A stretch of DNA of 64,000 nt from Selaginella tamariscina (GCA_003024785.1 PUQB01000095.1:319612-383611), one strand, 5' to 3'; counted from the first letter of the stretch, positions 1-12,216 are shown. The notes: generated from the sequence alone by a model not told the origin. Translations and numbers: made by a program.

Positions 1-2880
1 CGCACACTTGTTCGAACTTGTGCATGTGCTCTTCTCCCTTCTCTCCTCGAAACATGGGTAAGGGCACTGTCATTGTGCTCTCCTACATCCGATTGAGTCC
101 ATGGGCTAGTAATGTTACTGGGTCTACACATGTGGCTTTCTGTTGTTCATGGGAGGTATTTTAGTCTGATCCCTTAACTTTGGATGTGTTGAGGTATGTG
201 TCTTGGTACCATGTGGGTACCTTCTTCCTCTCTCACACACCTGCCCTTCCATTTATGGTTGGCAATGAGGACATGCTCCTCCCAGCTATCCCTAAGGAGT
301 CCCCTTCGTGGGACCAACATGTCTACTGGCGCCACAACACTCCTCAACTAGATGATATCCCCTCGTCCAACGATTGTCTTTGCAAGACCATGCAACTTTG
401 CAAAATCCCCTACAATGTTGTGACGATCGTAGCTATTGGGGCAGATTCTCCTCACTCTAAGATGGTATCCCCTCGTCTCTTGGTTGTTGAGGCTCTACCA
501 TACACCTTTGTGGAATCCCCTCGAGTGGTTGATATAGTGTAGCTCGCCCAGGTGGATTTACCTTGCCCTAGGACAGAATCCCCTTGTCCCTAGCCTAGAA
601 TGACACTTTGTGGCCCCCCTCATCGGTGCTCCTTACAAGTATGTTAGCTCATCGATGTTCAGTTGCCTTCTTATGGGTGGTCTTCCCATGTGCTGCTCGG
701 AGTTGCGAAGCCTCAGGTTGCCATCTTGGTACTCACCCTGGCCTATTGCATCATCCGATCTGCTAAACTCCTAGTGTGAAAGTCTCTTCATCGGTGGTTG
801 GCACCCCTCCCTGCAGGGCCCTTTCGAATGAGGCTCTTCCTCCCCACAACATGCTTGCCTTGCCATGTTGGCCCTGGGTTTACTACTTTGCATCCCTTGT
901 AGTGTTGGCCACGTGAAGCCTCCGACTCTCATCAATCGTCACTCCCTATGTTGTCATCACTATTTTGAGTTTTCTGCCTCTAGCGCAAGCTTCCCATGTC
1001 CTAGGGTCCTGTCTCCTTCCTCTGGGGTACTCATCGAATATAGGTTCAGCTATGTGGTGTGGGGGCTCATCATAGCCATCACTTTCACCTACATCGAGAA
1101 GAGATAGAGGGTTTCCTTCGTCCCACCATTCTTCCCACTCTACTTCATAGGTTGTCGTCAAGTGGTCTCACTCATCTAGGTGTTGCTCATTCCCGTATGT
1201 TCCTACATTTGGGATTTCATTAAGATGTGCTAAGGGTTCTTCATACCTTTCTTCATTGTCTATGGCTTACAACCAACTTCGATGGTGTTGTGCTGGGTCC
1301 TCCGCTTCTCATGGGGTTGGCCATGTGGTATCTGGGTTGTGAACTCAAATAGGCGAGGCTGAGGTTAACTATGGCATTCGAGGTACCTCCCTGCCCTCTA
1401 TTGGCCTCTCCCGGCTGGCACAATGCATCCTCTTAGCCAATTGGTATTCATTGATCTCTAGTTATTCAAATGAGTTAATCCTGGCTCTCCTGTTTCTCCT
1501 AAACTCCATCCGCGTATGATAATTGTCCCTCTATGGTTGCCACAAATGGTCGTTGGGGACACCGTAGGCCAAATGTAAAATGATTTAGGTAGTCTCGGTG
1601 GTCGCCAGAACGTTGTTGCCAAAGCTTAATCATGGGGTTCTGTGATGGGGGTCTAGTCGTTACTTCAGGATGTACAGAAAGATGTTGTGGTGGCCTTTAC
1701 CTAGATGCCACAAGGGTCCGTGTATTGGTGGACTAGAGCTCCTCTCCTGGTGGTCCCTCTAAGGAGGGAGCATGACGAGGAGAGAAAGAAGATTTGGGGA
1801 GGTGGGCAATGGTAGACAAAAGAGATATATAGTGCCTCTTAAAAGTACAAGGTGGCCTCTTCTTCAGAGAGGTCAAAACAAAACATACACAAGAAGATGG
1901 ACTAGAAGGACCCCTACCCACTACTTACCTTCCTACTTATATAGTGAGTTGGGTGGTACTAGAATGTAAGCCAAATGGCATTCCCTCACTAGGCCACTGC
2001 CCTATGACGGGGTCTTATCCTATTGACTTAATGCACCTCCCCTCGGATCTAGCCTGCTGTCAGTGCTGCCTGACAACCATCGCTATTGATCTATATATGC
2101 TATACGTCACATGCTCCATGTTCGGCCTTTCTTTCGAACTGTCACTTGTTCGCACCTACTAGTTGCTTGATAGTGGTCAAACCACTGTCAACCAAATAGT
2201 ACTATTTCCAAAAGCCTAGACATGTCAACCTAGCCAGAGGCACATGGCTATACACATGTATACAATAAGGTCATGCCAATTTGCCATCTACTTGGTGTGT
2301 CATTGACATAAATTCATTCCCGATGGGAATCAAATTAAATCAAATCTACGACCTAGTGTCATAGCACTACCATTTGCCTTTCTCAATCGACTTTGTGCTC
2401 TTTCATAACACCAATTAATTCAAGGAGCAAATATAAACTAACATACCTTTTTAACAAATCGATGTGAAAACTAAGAAACTCAACCCACATCCAGTGCCTC
2501 AACCAGCAATCTCTAGATATCACATATTTTAACTAACCCAGTTCTATTGTACTCATTCCCCAAAGAGCACAACAACTAAGTTTATTTAAGAATTCCTAAC
2601 TCCTTATCTCATTAAGTTTAAATACTGAATAAAACTTAATTCCCACAATAAAAGTCTCCATGAACTCATAATACTGCATGCCGCTATAACATTATATATT
2701 TCCAACTCTCAAATTGATTATGTAAACATTTCCCTAAAAGTCATGAAGTATAACTTTTACATTAATTTCAACAATTAGTGTTATTGATAAGCACCTTTAA
2801 ACTAATCCCTATTCCACAAACATTTGCAGTTTCAATATTGATACCCTTGAACTAATAATGATTACTTAACGTTCAATCAT
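1..2880. other. Unassigned segment, no recognisable gene
   Basis: I see no convincing coding region. Positions 1-2160 are pyrimidine-rich with moderate GC and short open frames on both strands, none resembling a family I know; the style is like retrotransposon non-coding or LTR sequence, but I find no matching second copy in the window. From about 2170 to 2880 the sequence becomes AT-rich and equally featureless. The compositional change near 2170-2300 may mark a junction between an old insertion and its surroundings. Confidence 0.5.
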
Positions 2881-2889
2881 GAGTTGGAG

Positions 2890-3464
2890 GTGTGGGGCCT
2901 ACCATCCCTATTTTGTGATAGTGAGGAACTAATGACACGTCTAGCCGTGGATCTCGGAGCAACAGATTATGTCGTCTCCCAACCACCTCATGGAGTGGAA
3001 GGGCCCGTGTTCCAAGCTATAGGACATATCCTGCGGTTATGTGGTTTGATCAGGTACGCGTAGGATTGGTCCTCAAGGGCGGAGTTGGGGCATGCAGGTT
3101 CTGCAAGATGCAGGGGCACATGCTAGACCAGTGCAAGCGACTGGCGGCAAAGAAGCTGAAGCAGAGAGAAGAGGCGAGAGTAGAGCAGGGTGATGAGCAA
3201 AGCGACGGATGGCAAACCTCGAAGAAGGCTCGAACAACTCCCCAAGCAACTCTGCGAAAGAGTGTAGCCACCAGCAACCCCTTCGCCGGATTGGAAACCG
3301 AGACGGAGCAACAATCAGAAGGAGAGAAGTCCCGCCATCACTACCAATCCAGCCCAACCGTAAGCAGTGGACCAAGAAGAAGAAGAAAGTCAAAGTGCAA
3401 CCGTATGCTCGTAAGAGTGTGCCACCTAAGCTCGGAGCACGGACAGGTGGGACAAAGAGGGTAG
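2890..3464 (+). pseudogene. LINE ORF1 remnant (CCHC zinc knuckle, RNA-binding type)
   Basis: The frame from 3039 contains a zinc knuckle C-x2-C-x4-H-x4-C (CRFCKMQGHMLDQC) at about residues 20-33, followed by a basic, charged tail rich in Lys, Arg, Glu and Gln. Upstream, 2890-3035 can be read as ORF1-like sequence (VWGLPSLF, LAVDLGATDY) in a different frame. In plant L1-like elements ORF1 coats the element RNA and carries such a knuckle near its C-terminus. Start and upstream domain are not preserved as one frame, so I call it a pseudogene. Confidence 0.55.
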
Positions 3465-3820
3465 TGGCAAATGGTGGACCATCGGAGAGGCGTGTTGAGG
3501 CACAAGTGCAACCAGCCTTGAAACGATGCTACCCATGGAGGACAAAGGAGGATGGGACGCATGAACTGCTTGTGACACGCAAGGAGGGGATTGGGGAGGT
3601 TTGCCCCGGGGTTTCATGAGGAGACGGAGTTGGTGAAGTTCCTCACGACAAGGTTGGGCGAGGTAGAAGATGCGTTGCAGGTGCTGGTGCACAACTTCTC
3701 TCCTTCGCTAGATTATGTAACAGCTGAGTTGCGGTTTGCAAGGGCTCCAAATCTGCCAAAGGATTTGGTTTGGGTGGTGGACACGGGACAGATTCCAGAC
3801 CCAAGTTCTACATCAGCCTA

Positions 3821-4612
3821 ATGACGAGCTTTCACATTGTTACCTGGAACGTCAACGGTCTCGCAAATGTGGACACAACAGGGATACGATGTAGAGCGCG
3901 GATAGCACAGAACATAGTAGAGGTGGGGGTAAGGCACTCAGCTGACTTGCTGATGTTGCAGGAACACCATGTAGCAGCAGTCAACGTTGGTGAAGGGCGG
4001 GTGTTTTTTCCCGCTGGACGTACGTTTTGGAACCCAGCAACCGAGTTGACGGGTGGCACGTTCATTGGAGTTGCAAATCGATGGGCAGGGATGATCGTAA
4101 GGCATGAGATAATCGTGCGGAGTCGTGCACACTGCGTGGTGTTGGATGTCTGGGGAAGAAGGGTCGGCATACTCAACGTATATGCACCAGTAGGGCGTTG
4201 GTCTCAGACGGCCTGCCTTGGTGAACATGTGGTGCATGTGCGTGCGACAGCAGGAGTCTGGCATGTACTTGGGAGGCTAAACGCCAAGTCGGTGTTTGAT
4301 CCCTGGGGGACTGCAAGAGGTGATGGAAGAGCCGCCTGGCCTTTGGCTGAATCAGTGGTACTTCTTGCGGGGGTGACCATGTGGACAATCTGTCGAGCCT
4401 GCAATGCAGAGGTTTTTCAAGGGCATAGATGGAGTTTGCAACGAATGGTGGCATTTATGTGGGTAACCTTAGTTTCATTAGTAGCCGGCTCGTATGAGGA
4501 AGCATGTGCCACGTGTGATATTGGGGAGTACCGAGTATACGAAGAACAATGGCTACCAGCATTTGGTCGCATGGTGCAAAGACAGGGGAACTTGTGCGCA
4601 TCCGTTTACTAG
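3821..4612 (+). pseudogene. LINE ORF2 endonuclease domain remnant
   Basis: Starting at ATG 3821, the frame opens with FHIVTWNVNGL, then DLLMLQEHH and GILNVYAP, the ordered motifs of the exonuclease-endonuclease-phosphatase fold used by LINEs to nick target DNA: the Asn of WNVNGL and the Glu of LQE are metal and catalytic positions. The expected GDFN motif appears as LGRLN near residue 150, so the catalytic Asp is missing. After about 4290 the reading no longer resembles the family and probably contains frameshifts. No reverse transcriptase follows. It is a broken endonuclease, not a functional enzyme. Confidence 0.65.
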
Positions 4613-4687
4613 AGGTGGCAACCGCCCTTGTGGTTTTAGAGGGAGATGCTTCGTTGGATGCTGCCTGGAGAGATGATTTCCACCTTG

Positions 4688-4772
4688 GTGGCTGATGTGG
4701 CAAGTAGCTGATGTGGCAGGTGGCTGGCGTGGCAAGTTGCTAATGTGGCCGGTGGATGATGTGGCAAAGGTA
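4688..4772. repeat. Minisatellite, about 16-bp unit (gctgatgtggcaagta-like)
   Basis: About five imperfect head-to-tail copies of a roughly 16-bp unit built on GATGTGGCARGTRGCT follow the LINE remnant. It lies where a LINE 3' part would be expected and may be a tail-derived or breakpoint-associated repeat. Confidence 0.6.
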
Positions 4773-7056
4773 GATGAATAGGCTAGGCTAGTGGGCAGGG
4801 CAGTAGAAAATAAGGTAGGTTCCGCCTTATATGCAAAAGGAATCCTCTGATGTACACTACTACACTACTGAATAAGATACACAGAATTCCCATATACTTG
4901 AACTTTCCTGCATCATAGATATTCTCAACATACTTAATAAAACTAACAATATACTCAAACATTCTTGCATTGCGGATATTCTTAATAAAACTAGCAAGCT
5001 TTCTTACATAATGTTTGAGTAAAAATAGAGATCTTCAACTTAATGCACTTGTTAACTGAGTCAACCTTGTTCAAAAGATTAAACTAATTAATCCCCACAT
5101 TGTAAACAAAGCTACAAATTTCAAACTTAAAGAGTTAATAATGAAATGCACAAGCGTGCACCGAATGCCTTCACTATACAAGTTTTTTATACTCAATAAG
5201 ATCATGCCATCTACCTCAAAACTGCACTAATAAGAAGGCAATATTAAATCCCTCTACTGCAAAAGCTATAATTCTATCTCATTCTCATGATCCTGCATGA
5301 GATAACTCCATAATTAAGTTAATCGAGTTAGTTAATTTGAATTCAAAGTGAACATTTACAACTAACTAAGATTTTCAAGTTTACTTGTCCAAATTAAGTA
5401 ACTTAAACTTAATAAATTATTCCATTTAATGTTACTTATAATTAGCATCATCAAAATATTACTAACATCAAATAATATTTTAACTACATTGCATCATCGA
5501 TCCAGCTACTTAACAAGTGAGAGGGTTATGCCCCCTATGTTTCCTTCTGTCATCTTTTAAGCTCAAGACCCTGGTGGCTGCTTGATCTCCTTCAACATCA
5601 CTTCAATTCCCAACACTCTTAAACTGTTAAACCCACCAAGTAGAAGATAGACTATGTCTAATTATAATGTTATGATATATCTATATTAACTTTGTAAAAA
5701 AGTAATATAGATCTGTTTCTAATGGAGCATCTCAATGCTAATTGGAACAACGATTAATGAAGGGATGGGTGGTAAAGTTGAGTAGGAAATAGAGAGTGAA
5801 TACAAATGTGTATACATGTCTGTAGATCGTGTGTGGGCATGGGCACGAGAATGTCTGCATTTGATGCGATGAGCTCAACATTTGGTTTATGTATTCTGCA
5901 AATGTGTGTGTGTGTGTGTCATATATATTGTGTGTATAAATATTCAGACCATGAAGTTTAAGTGAAGATTTTTCTACAGTCTCATCAACTGTAGATGATT
6001 TCTGACAACTATTTCTTATTTACCAGGAGGTTCCGTGGTGCCAGCAAATGATCGAGTTGCCATAAGGAAGAAACAATCTGGTAATAACTGTGCTTTATGT
6101 TTGTTTGATATGAGGCACTAAACATGTGTTTACTAGATGGCGATGGAGCACCTGAAAGAATTAATGTGAGTATAGACTCTTTCTTTCTGATTATATATGC
6201 ATGTGTGGATACATGCGGGTGCCTATGTTGTGTTATTGAAGAGAGAGGTATGAGAACACCACATGTATGTATATGTATATACTAAACTGCAGTATATAAC
6301 TTGTTGCAGTTCTTCTAAGCGTACACCAGGCACAGCACGGTAAGCTTTGTGTCTAATCTAATATATCGTATGCTAAAATTGATATGCAGTAAAAGTATGC
6401 AGTACAACGTTTTCAACCGTGGAACTTGAGAATTGAGGATCGAATCATACGCACATATTTCACGTGTAAATGAAATTAAACTTGTGTATTTGTCTTGTGT
6501 TCAGCTGGACGTATGTATGCTGTCAATCAAGATCAACGGTGGTGCCCACCAGTTAATACTTTATGTACCACCTTGTCTTGTTTTATTTATCTACTAGGAC
6601 GGATACGTGGACAAACCAATTCCACATCTGCTGAGTTGGGTTGTTTTAAGTGGTATTTCTTACAAGTCCCATAACTTAATACACACATTCACATTACTAA
6701 GCTACAGGTTAATAATTTTTAATTAAAATTAATTATGCAATTATTTTTAAATATAATTAGAAACATTCTAGCATGCTATGGTTAACTTGGTCATCCTGGG
6801 GAGTAATCATATTTCAAATAATTAGCATTATAATATTAACTAATAAATTTTAGAAATAATTAAGAGATCTAAAATTAATTAAAGATGTTCTGTTTATGCA
6901 TTGTAGTGTAGGACAGCCGGCAATTTACAGCCACATTCTTTTCTTCATAGTAAGGAGAATTGTCATATTGCAGCCATAATTACAACATTTTGAATATAAC
7001 AGTATGTCCCGTGCGATGATGTTATTTGTGTAACTATAATATTAATAATAAATTGT
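4773..7056. other. AT-rich intergenic spacer
   Basis: No long open frame and no recognisable protein. It holds a short TG microsatellite at about 5903-5920 and, between 6027 and about 6545, a chain of exon-like islands described separately. The left end of the large element E1 begins directly after it. Confidence 0.5.
6027..6545 (+). other. Chain of exon-like islands, unidentified
   Basis: Four short open islands are bounded by plausible splice sites and keep phase: 6027-6080 (after TTACCAG, before GTAATA), 6137-6165 (after TACTAG, before GTGAGT), one ending before GTAAGC near 6340 with a TAAG acceptor, and one starting near 6506 after TTCAG and ending at a stop. The joined reading contains stretches such as VVPANDRVAIRKK and DGDGAPERIN. 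I do not recognise the protein. It may be the 3' end of a small or captured gene, or chance. Confidence 0.2.
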
Positions 7057-7087
7057 CATAATGCACGTTGTAACTAAAGTGGGCATG
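7057..7087 (+). repeat. E1 left TSD (CATA) and terminal inverted repeat
   Basis: Target duplication CATA (7057-7060), then the TIR starting ATGCAC at 7061 with core GTTGTAACTAAA and ending TGGGCATG at about 7087. Matched by the inverted right end at 22193-22219. Confidence 0.85.
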
Positions 7088-7349
7088 ATACGTGAAAATG
7101 GGAATATAAAATAAATTACTAATTAATACTTAAGTTTTAATTATTAATTAATCATTTAATTAATATGTAATTAAGCCTTAAATATTAATTAATTAATTAA
7201 TTAATCCTTCAATAACCTTACTTAGTAAGGAATATTCCTAAAATATCTTAGAATATTCATATTATTCTAAAAATAGTTTACAATAATGAAGAAATACTAT
7301 CAAACATAATTACAAATGAAATCATTTTCTTATCAACATGTTAATTTTT

Positions 7350-8529
7350 TTATAAATACTTTCTTTCTATCATACAAAGAAATCTTTTCATTTTGTCTAA
7401 ATCATCACTCTCCGGATTAATCAAATCATTTTGGTCAATATCTTGATGTTGTTGCCACCACTTAACACTCTCACGAATGCAATTGGGAGTTGCCATCCTT
7501 GTTAATACATAAGATGTGATAAGAGAAGGTCTGCATAAAGGCTCATCTAAAAACTGACGTTCCTTAAGAATAATATTATAAAGCGCCCGGTTGCTATCCT
7601 TCATTTTATAAAATTCAATATCACGAGAAAGAAAAGCTTCAGGAAATGTATGATACGGTGGATACTGCTCACAAAAATTTTCGAGATTCTTCTTTCTGAG
7701 GCACGTATCCAAGTAGTTCACTAGCTCATCCATGATATCGGTATCAGAATATGGATCGAAAGTGATTGGATGAATACAAGCAATGTTTTGGTTGAGCATA
7801 GCCTTCTGAGGAGAGTCGTCTACTACTAACATCTGTGCGTTCTTCATTATCCTTAAGCGACTGATCTCCCCATGAGTCCCAATTATTCTTTCATTCTTGA
7901 AGAAGTATGGCTTGCTTTCCTTTCTTATATTGTGAAATTCGAGAGGTTTATGACACATTCGCTGGTCAAAAATCCAATCTTTACGAATCACCTCTTCTGC
8001 AACACTACAATGTTTCTTAAGTAAATTCAACAGCGGTGTTAAGTTATGAATCTGCATGCATGACCAAATCCCCACAAGCGCACCCATCTCCTTAAGCTTT
8101 TGAAAGAGACGATCCAACCCTGGACGAAAAATAATATCATATCGAAATTTACCATGACAAGGAATGAAATCTCCTTGTTTGATTTCTTTTTTTTCTCTGG
8201 GGCCTTTGTCGATGAAGCAGAACACCATTGACATCCAACAACACAATATGGCCATGAGTAACATGAGATAGCGTTGCCTCTTGAATACTTTGCAAATCAC
8301 TTGTTTGCTCCCTTTCACATTTATCCGTTGCCACTATCTCGTTGCCTATCCCTTCATCATTTAATTGTACATCATCCTTACAAGATTCAGATATTGCATG
8401 CGCTGAAGAAATTGATTTCGGAACTGAAGCCAATAAAAATGATGATGAAGTGGCCCCCATGGTAACGATGTTTTGAGCTGCATTATTATCCATTTCCTGC
8501 ATGAACTCTGTCATTCTGACATGTGGCAC
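7350..8529 (-). pseudogene. FCP1-like HAD-family phosphatase carried by E1
   Basis: Read on the minus strand from ATG 8529, a low-complexity N-terminal part of about 90 residues leads into IVLLDVNGVLLHR, matching HAD motif I (D-x-D/N-x-V). After a frameshift near 8200-8215 the second frame continues with FRPGLDRLFQKLKEM, GIWSCMQIHNL, DWIFDQRMCH and LVVDDSPQKAM, matching the FCP1/NIF-type order (motif II S/T region, DD of motif III). FCP1-like enzymes dephosphorylate proteins such as the RNA polymerase II tail. Here the second motif-I Asp is Asn (DVNGV), a variant that may weaken phosphatase activity. The C-terminal half (about 200 residues) is unassigned. A homologous, more decayed copy is in E2, so this gene is a regular passenger of the element. 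The frameshift makes this copy a probable pseudogene. Confidence 0.7.
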
Positions 8530-8785
8530 AAGAAATTGTCGCCAAACCCCTCTCTTACCTCATGCAATGCTGAAAATCCATGTTCTCAATTATTTCATTA
8601 CATCTGCAAAATGATAATTAGCTGACCTTAAAATTATCAAGGTATATTATTTACCTTGTTAATGTGTGACCCATGTTTGAACTAAAAGCTTCATTAATCC
8701 TTGAGAATTTATTTTCTGTACAAATATAAAAGAAATATACAAAAATGCCTTATGTTACACTCATTTACAACTATTCATCACTCTA

Positions 8786-11700
8786 TCAATTCATTATCAA
8801 TTCTTCTTCGCTATTACCTTCTGAGTGAGGCGAAGAAGGTCTAAGCCGCTTGTGAGATGGTTCAAGATCTTCTGCATCTTCTATTGATGTTTCCATGGGT
8901 CCTGGAGTGTGCGAATGTTCTGTACTCCTCGAGATAACTTCCGGTCTAATATCTGATTGAAGTTCGTTCTCAGACTCCGAGATTGAACCAGATTCACCTT
9001 CAGAGCTATCGCACTTATCTGGAGGGAACTTTCTCAAATACGCCTTTATGGATTCGTTGGGGTACTCAGTTGAGACCCAATCTATCCACTTGTTCAGGTC
9101 CTCAACCATGGTCTTATCCTTTTCAACGGCAAACACACATGTATGCCGAAGGTAACACTCCTTCAAGACGGACCCCCTAGTGCAGTAGTCAAAAACCCAC
9201 GCATCACTGTGAGGACCCCTGATCAAGTTGACGATGCTCCGTGCCGCTTGACTTGTAATGTTTGGATAACGTACATTGCCGAATACGTCACTCACCTATC
9301 GGTGTATCGGATGGAGGTTCAGGGCCGTTGGAGTGCAAACAGATGCCTGGCCAGTCATTTGGAAGCTTGAAATTGTTTGGCGCATTCCTAACAACCAAGT
9401 GAACAACGGTATCAATGCACTTGGGATTAGCATCGTTCATATAAAATCCTGTCCAACGATGTCTATTCTTCTTGGCGAAGGCGAAGGCAAAAGTATCGGT
9501 GACATGAGCAAGAATCAAGAAATAAATACCTGAAAAAGTAGGTATCAGTGAAGAGCGCAAGCATGAATTCAATAATAAATACCTTCTATGTATATGCTTG
9601 CACGGCTAAGTTTCTCCACCAGATCCTCTAGTGCCCTATCTGTCGAAAGATTTTTTGACACCCGCCGATCCATCACGAACAATTGAAACGGTTTCCTACA
9701 AGCAGTGATGTTACCCCATAAAGTCTCCGAATCTAACAACAAACATCTGTAGGGCTTGTCGTGATTCGTAGCATCCTCCTTTATAAGGTTCAATTCGGTT
9801 CTCCGCTGCTGAAGGACTGCCATAAGAGAAGGCGTCATCCCAATGTTCTCCTTTTTGGCGTTGGCGTGCAATAGATTCTTGCCTAGATCTTCCGATTGGT
9901 TCACCCATTCGACAAGCATATCATCGTTCGTCACATGCAAATATTTGCTGACCTCTTCATATGTTGAAGTCGAGGTCCAACCCAGTTTGTGGCAGTGTAT
10001 TCCCAACCACTCCTTGAAATGCCTGACCGTCTTCAACTCCATTGCCTTGAGATGAAAAGGAGAGGTTGGGCTGCTGTTATTAATTTGTAGTTTGCCATCG
10101 ATCACCAAATCAGCCAAGACTTCCATCTCCTCCATCGTTGTTCCATTTAAAGGCTTCAACCATGTGAGCTTGAAATCGTTGTCTACATCCTTTGTAGATT
10201 GAACAGACTTAGCCTTCGGCGTCTTACTGGGTTTCTTTGCAGACTTTTCTGAGGGCTCCCCTTCACTTGTCTGCTTCTTCTTCAGTGTTCCTTTTGAAAA
10301 GGATTCCATAATCCCCAACCATTTGGCAAAGATCCTATCTTCGGGGCAAGAAATCAACATCATCAGAAAGGATGTTTCCTTCCCGCCCACCTGGGCAAAA
10401 TCAACTGCTGCAATTTCTTCAACTCTCTGAGGAAAAAGACAGATTAATATACCGGCGAGATAAATCCCGCCCAAACAATTTGCTTACCCGGTATTCCGCA
10501 GATTGTGTATTCCTGCGGTAGCTCTTTGTGGTCGCTCAAGAGATCCCACACGGCTCGCGTGTGTTTAAACTTCTCCCATATTTTGCTGTTGTAGTGGTTG
10601 GTGTCGGCAGCGTCCCATTCCGCCGATAACTTATGGTACTGCTCGATTGTGAGATTCGGCTTAGCTAAAAACGCCGATCTTTTTGTCAGCTTCTCACGGG
10701 TATGCTCGGAAAGTTTTGTTGCCATCGTTCCTTTGTTGTGTTCTCGAGAAGTCGTTGGGCTGCCGTTATTGTGTGCTGGCCACTAATGATGTAGTACTTG
10801 ATAGATTTTTATTCTCCGTCTGAATCTTCATGAGTTGTTCTGGTGTTGTGATCCAGACTTTGTCAGCGCCCTTCCTTCTTTCATAGTATGGACACAAAAC
10901 AGCATTATGTGGAACGGTATAAGAATTGTCGTCCTTCATCTTCTCCATGAGCTCAGCTACACGTTCCTGGTTGAGTGGCCTGTAATTGAAGTTTGGGTTG
11001 ACGCTGCAATATTTAACCCTACAAGGATAAATCTTATCATCCAACATCATTTCCTTGTGACTTATTGCAGCATGAGATGCCACAGGTGCAGCTGACAAAA
11101 CGATTGATGATTTTCTTTTGCGATCCGAATCAACATGTGTGATCCCCGACTGCAGCTGTTCTAGTGTTCTCGGTACACTCTTCCAGCTCCCAAAGCTCCC
11201 TAAGCAAATTGAACGTGATCTGTAGAGAACCTGAGACCGAGCCACCCTCTCAATCTCCATTATGATGTCGCTGTGTTCTTCTTCAATGTGAAGAGGGAAG
11301 ATTGCTTCACTTGCTGATTTTCTGTATTGTGAAGCAATATCTCCTGACAATACACCTACTCGATGAGTCTGAAGATTTTCGAAGTAGACATCCAGATGGA
11401 TCCCCTCCATAGATGGGCTTTCGTTGAGTTGAAGAAGAACTCCAAGGTCAACATCATTAGTGAACACGTGAACGTCATTATCCACAAGTCGACAAAACCA
11501 CCCGAAATTAATGTTGTAACTGACGACCTCTGGATCCGAGAACGTGACATTGGATGGAACAAGGCATATGTGTCGAATCGTCCAATCTGGGTTCGCAGCC
11601 TGCTTTCGGGTGCTTGACTAGCGAATCTACTTTCCATTGTTTTGCTTGTCCATGAGATGTGACAGAGGTTAATTTGACAGCAGCCATGGTTGCTCCAATG

Positions 11701-11930
11701 CGCTTCCCATTTATCTTAAAATATGGCCAAGTTGATTCCAGAATCCCCCTGCCCATCTCTTCTCCTGCTCTTGTCTTTAATGTCACCTCAATTCCACATC
11801 TGAATACAAAAATGATTAGTTCAAGTATCCGAGTATAACAGATTTTATTTTAATTCTTACCCAGAATTTGACGACGACTCCATACTAATGACTCGATCTC
11901 CTTGTTTGATCAAATCGTCCTTCTGCAAAA
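8786..11930 (-). pseudogene. ParB-like plus methyltransferase-like protein gene of E1
   Basis: Minus-strand gene split over several frames. An exon at about 11930-11868 (contains MESSSNSG, donor GTAAGA) joins one at about 11801 (CGIEVTLKTRAG, GRGILESTWPYF). About 11485-10766 holds NYRPLNQERVAELMEKMK, followed in another frame (10745-10800) by SGQHTITAAQRLLE; together these resemble a ParB/sulfiredoxin-type domain, the GQH motif matching G-N/E-H/R-R-x-A. A helical, lysine-rich middle follows (10725-9900). The C-terminal part has KPFQLFVMDRR at about 9660-9700, at the place of methyltransferase motif IV (DPPY/W), then DTFAFAFAKKN, and WVFDYCTRGSVLKECYL near 9145-9215, at the place of motif I (D-x-F-x-G-S-G), ending in VEKDK. 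The proline and aromatic residue of motif IV are gone, so catalysis is doubtful. Ends in an acidic Ser/Glu-rich tail. Several frameshifts break this copy. Confidence 0.6.
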
Positions 11931-12024
11931 TAATACACTATAAATAAATATATAAAAACGCACACACACTTGTATAAACCCGAATATACAAAAATAATAC
12001 ACAGAGAGAAGTAGACGTAATTAA

Positions 12025-12107
12025 CTGTCCGAAGCTCACATTTGTGTTAGTGCAAAAGAAAGATAACATTTCGTTTTAGAACCACCACAAATGTGAGCTC
12101 TGGACAG
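12025..12107. repeat. Conserved hairpin upstream of the ParB-like gene
   Basis: CTGTCCGAAGCTCACATTTG at 12025-12044 is mirrored by CAAATGTGAGCTCTGGACAG at 12088-12107 with only two mismatches, loop about 43 bp. It lies between the 5' end of the minus-strand ParB-like gene and palindrome array 1. The same hairpin persists in E2 at 47541-47611. The position suggests a regulatory or replication/transposition site, but the function is unknown. Confidence 0.7.
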
Positions 12108-12216
12108 TTTTACATAGATTCCTAGCTTTTACTCGAAATATTATGATAAGATGATAAAAGTAAATAAAATGAGATATGCAACTTATATATACTAATACAC
12201 ATATATATTCACATGG

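Larger units (their letters stand above)
2880..4640 (+). mobile_element. Decayed L1-type LINE (non-LTR retrotransposon), 3'-truncated
   Basis: An ORF1 remnant with a CCHC zinc knuckle is followed by the start of ORF2 with an AP-type endonuclease domain, the usual order of plant L1-like LINEs. No reverse transcriptase is seen downstream: after the endonuclease the sequence runs into a short tandem repeat and AT-rich DNA. LINEs are usually truncated at the 5' end, so loss of the 3' half here suggests deletion or a recombination breakpoint after insertion. Several frame changes are needed to follow the proteins. Confidence 0.7.

Noticed and set aside
180-542. Open frame of 120 codons near the left edge
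   Set aside because: No recognisable domain, no ATG at its start, and composition like the surrounding non-coding, pyrimidine-rich DNA.
3050-3692. Overlapping minus-strand open frames across the LINE region
   Set aside because: Antisense shadows of the LINE ORF1 and linker; the plus-strand reading has the zinc knuckle and endonuclease motifs.
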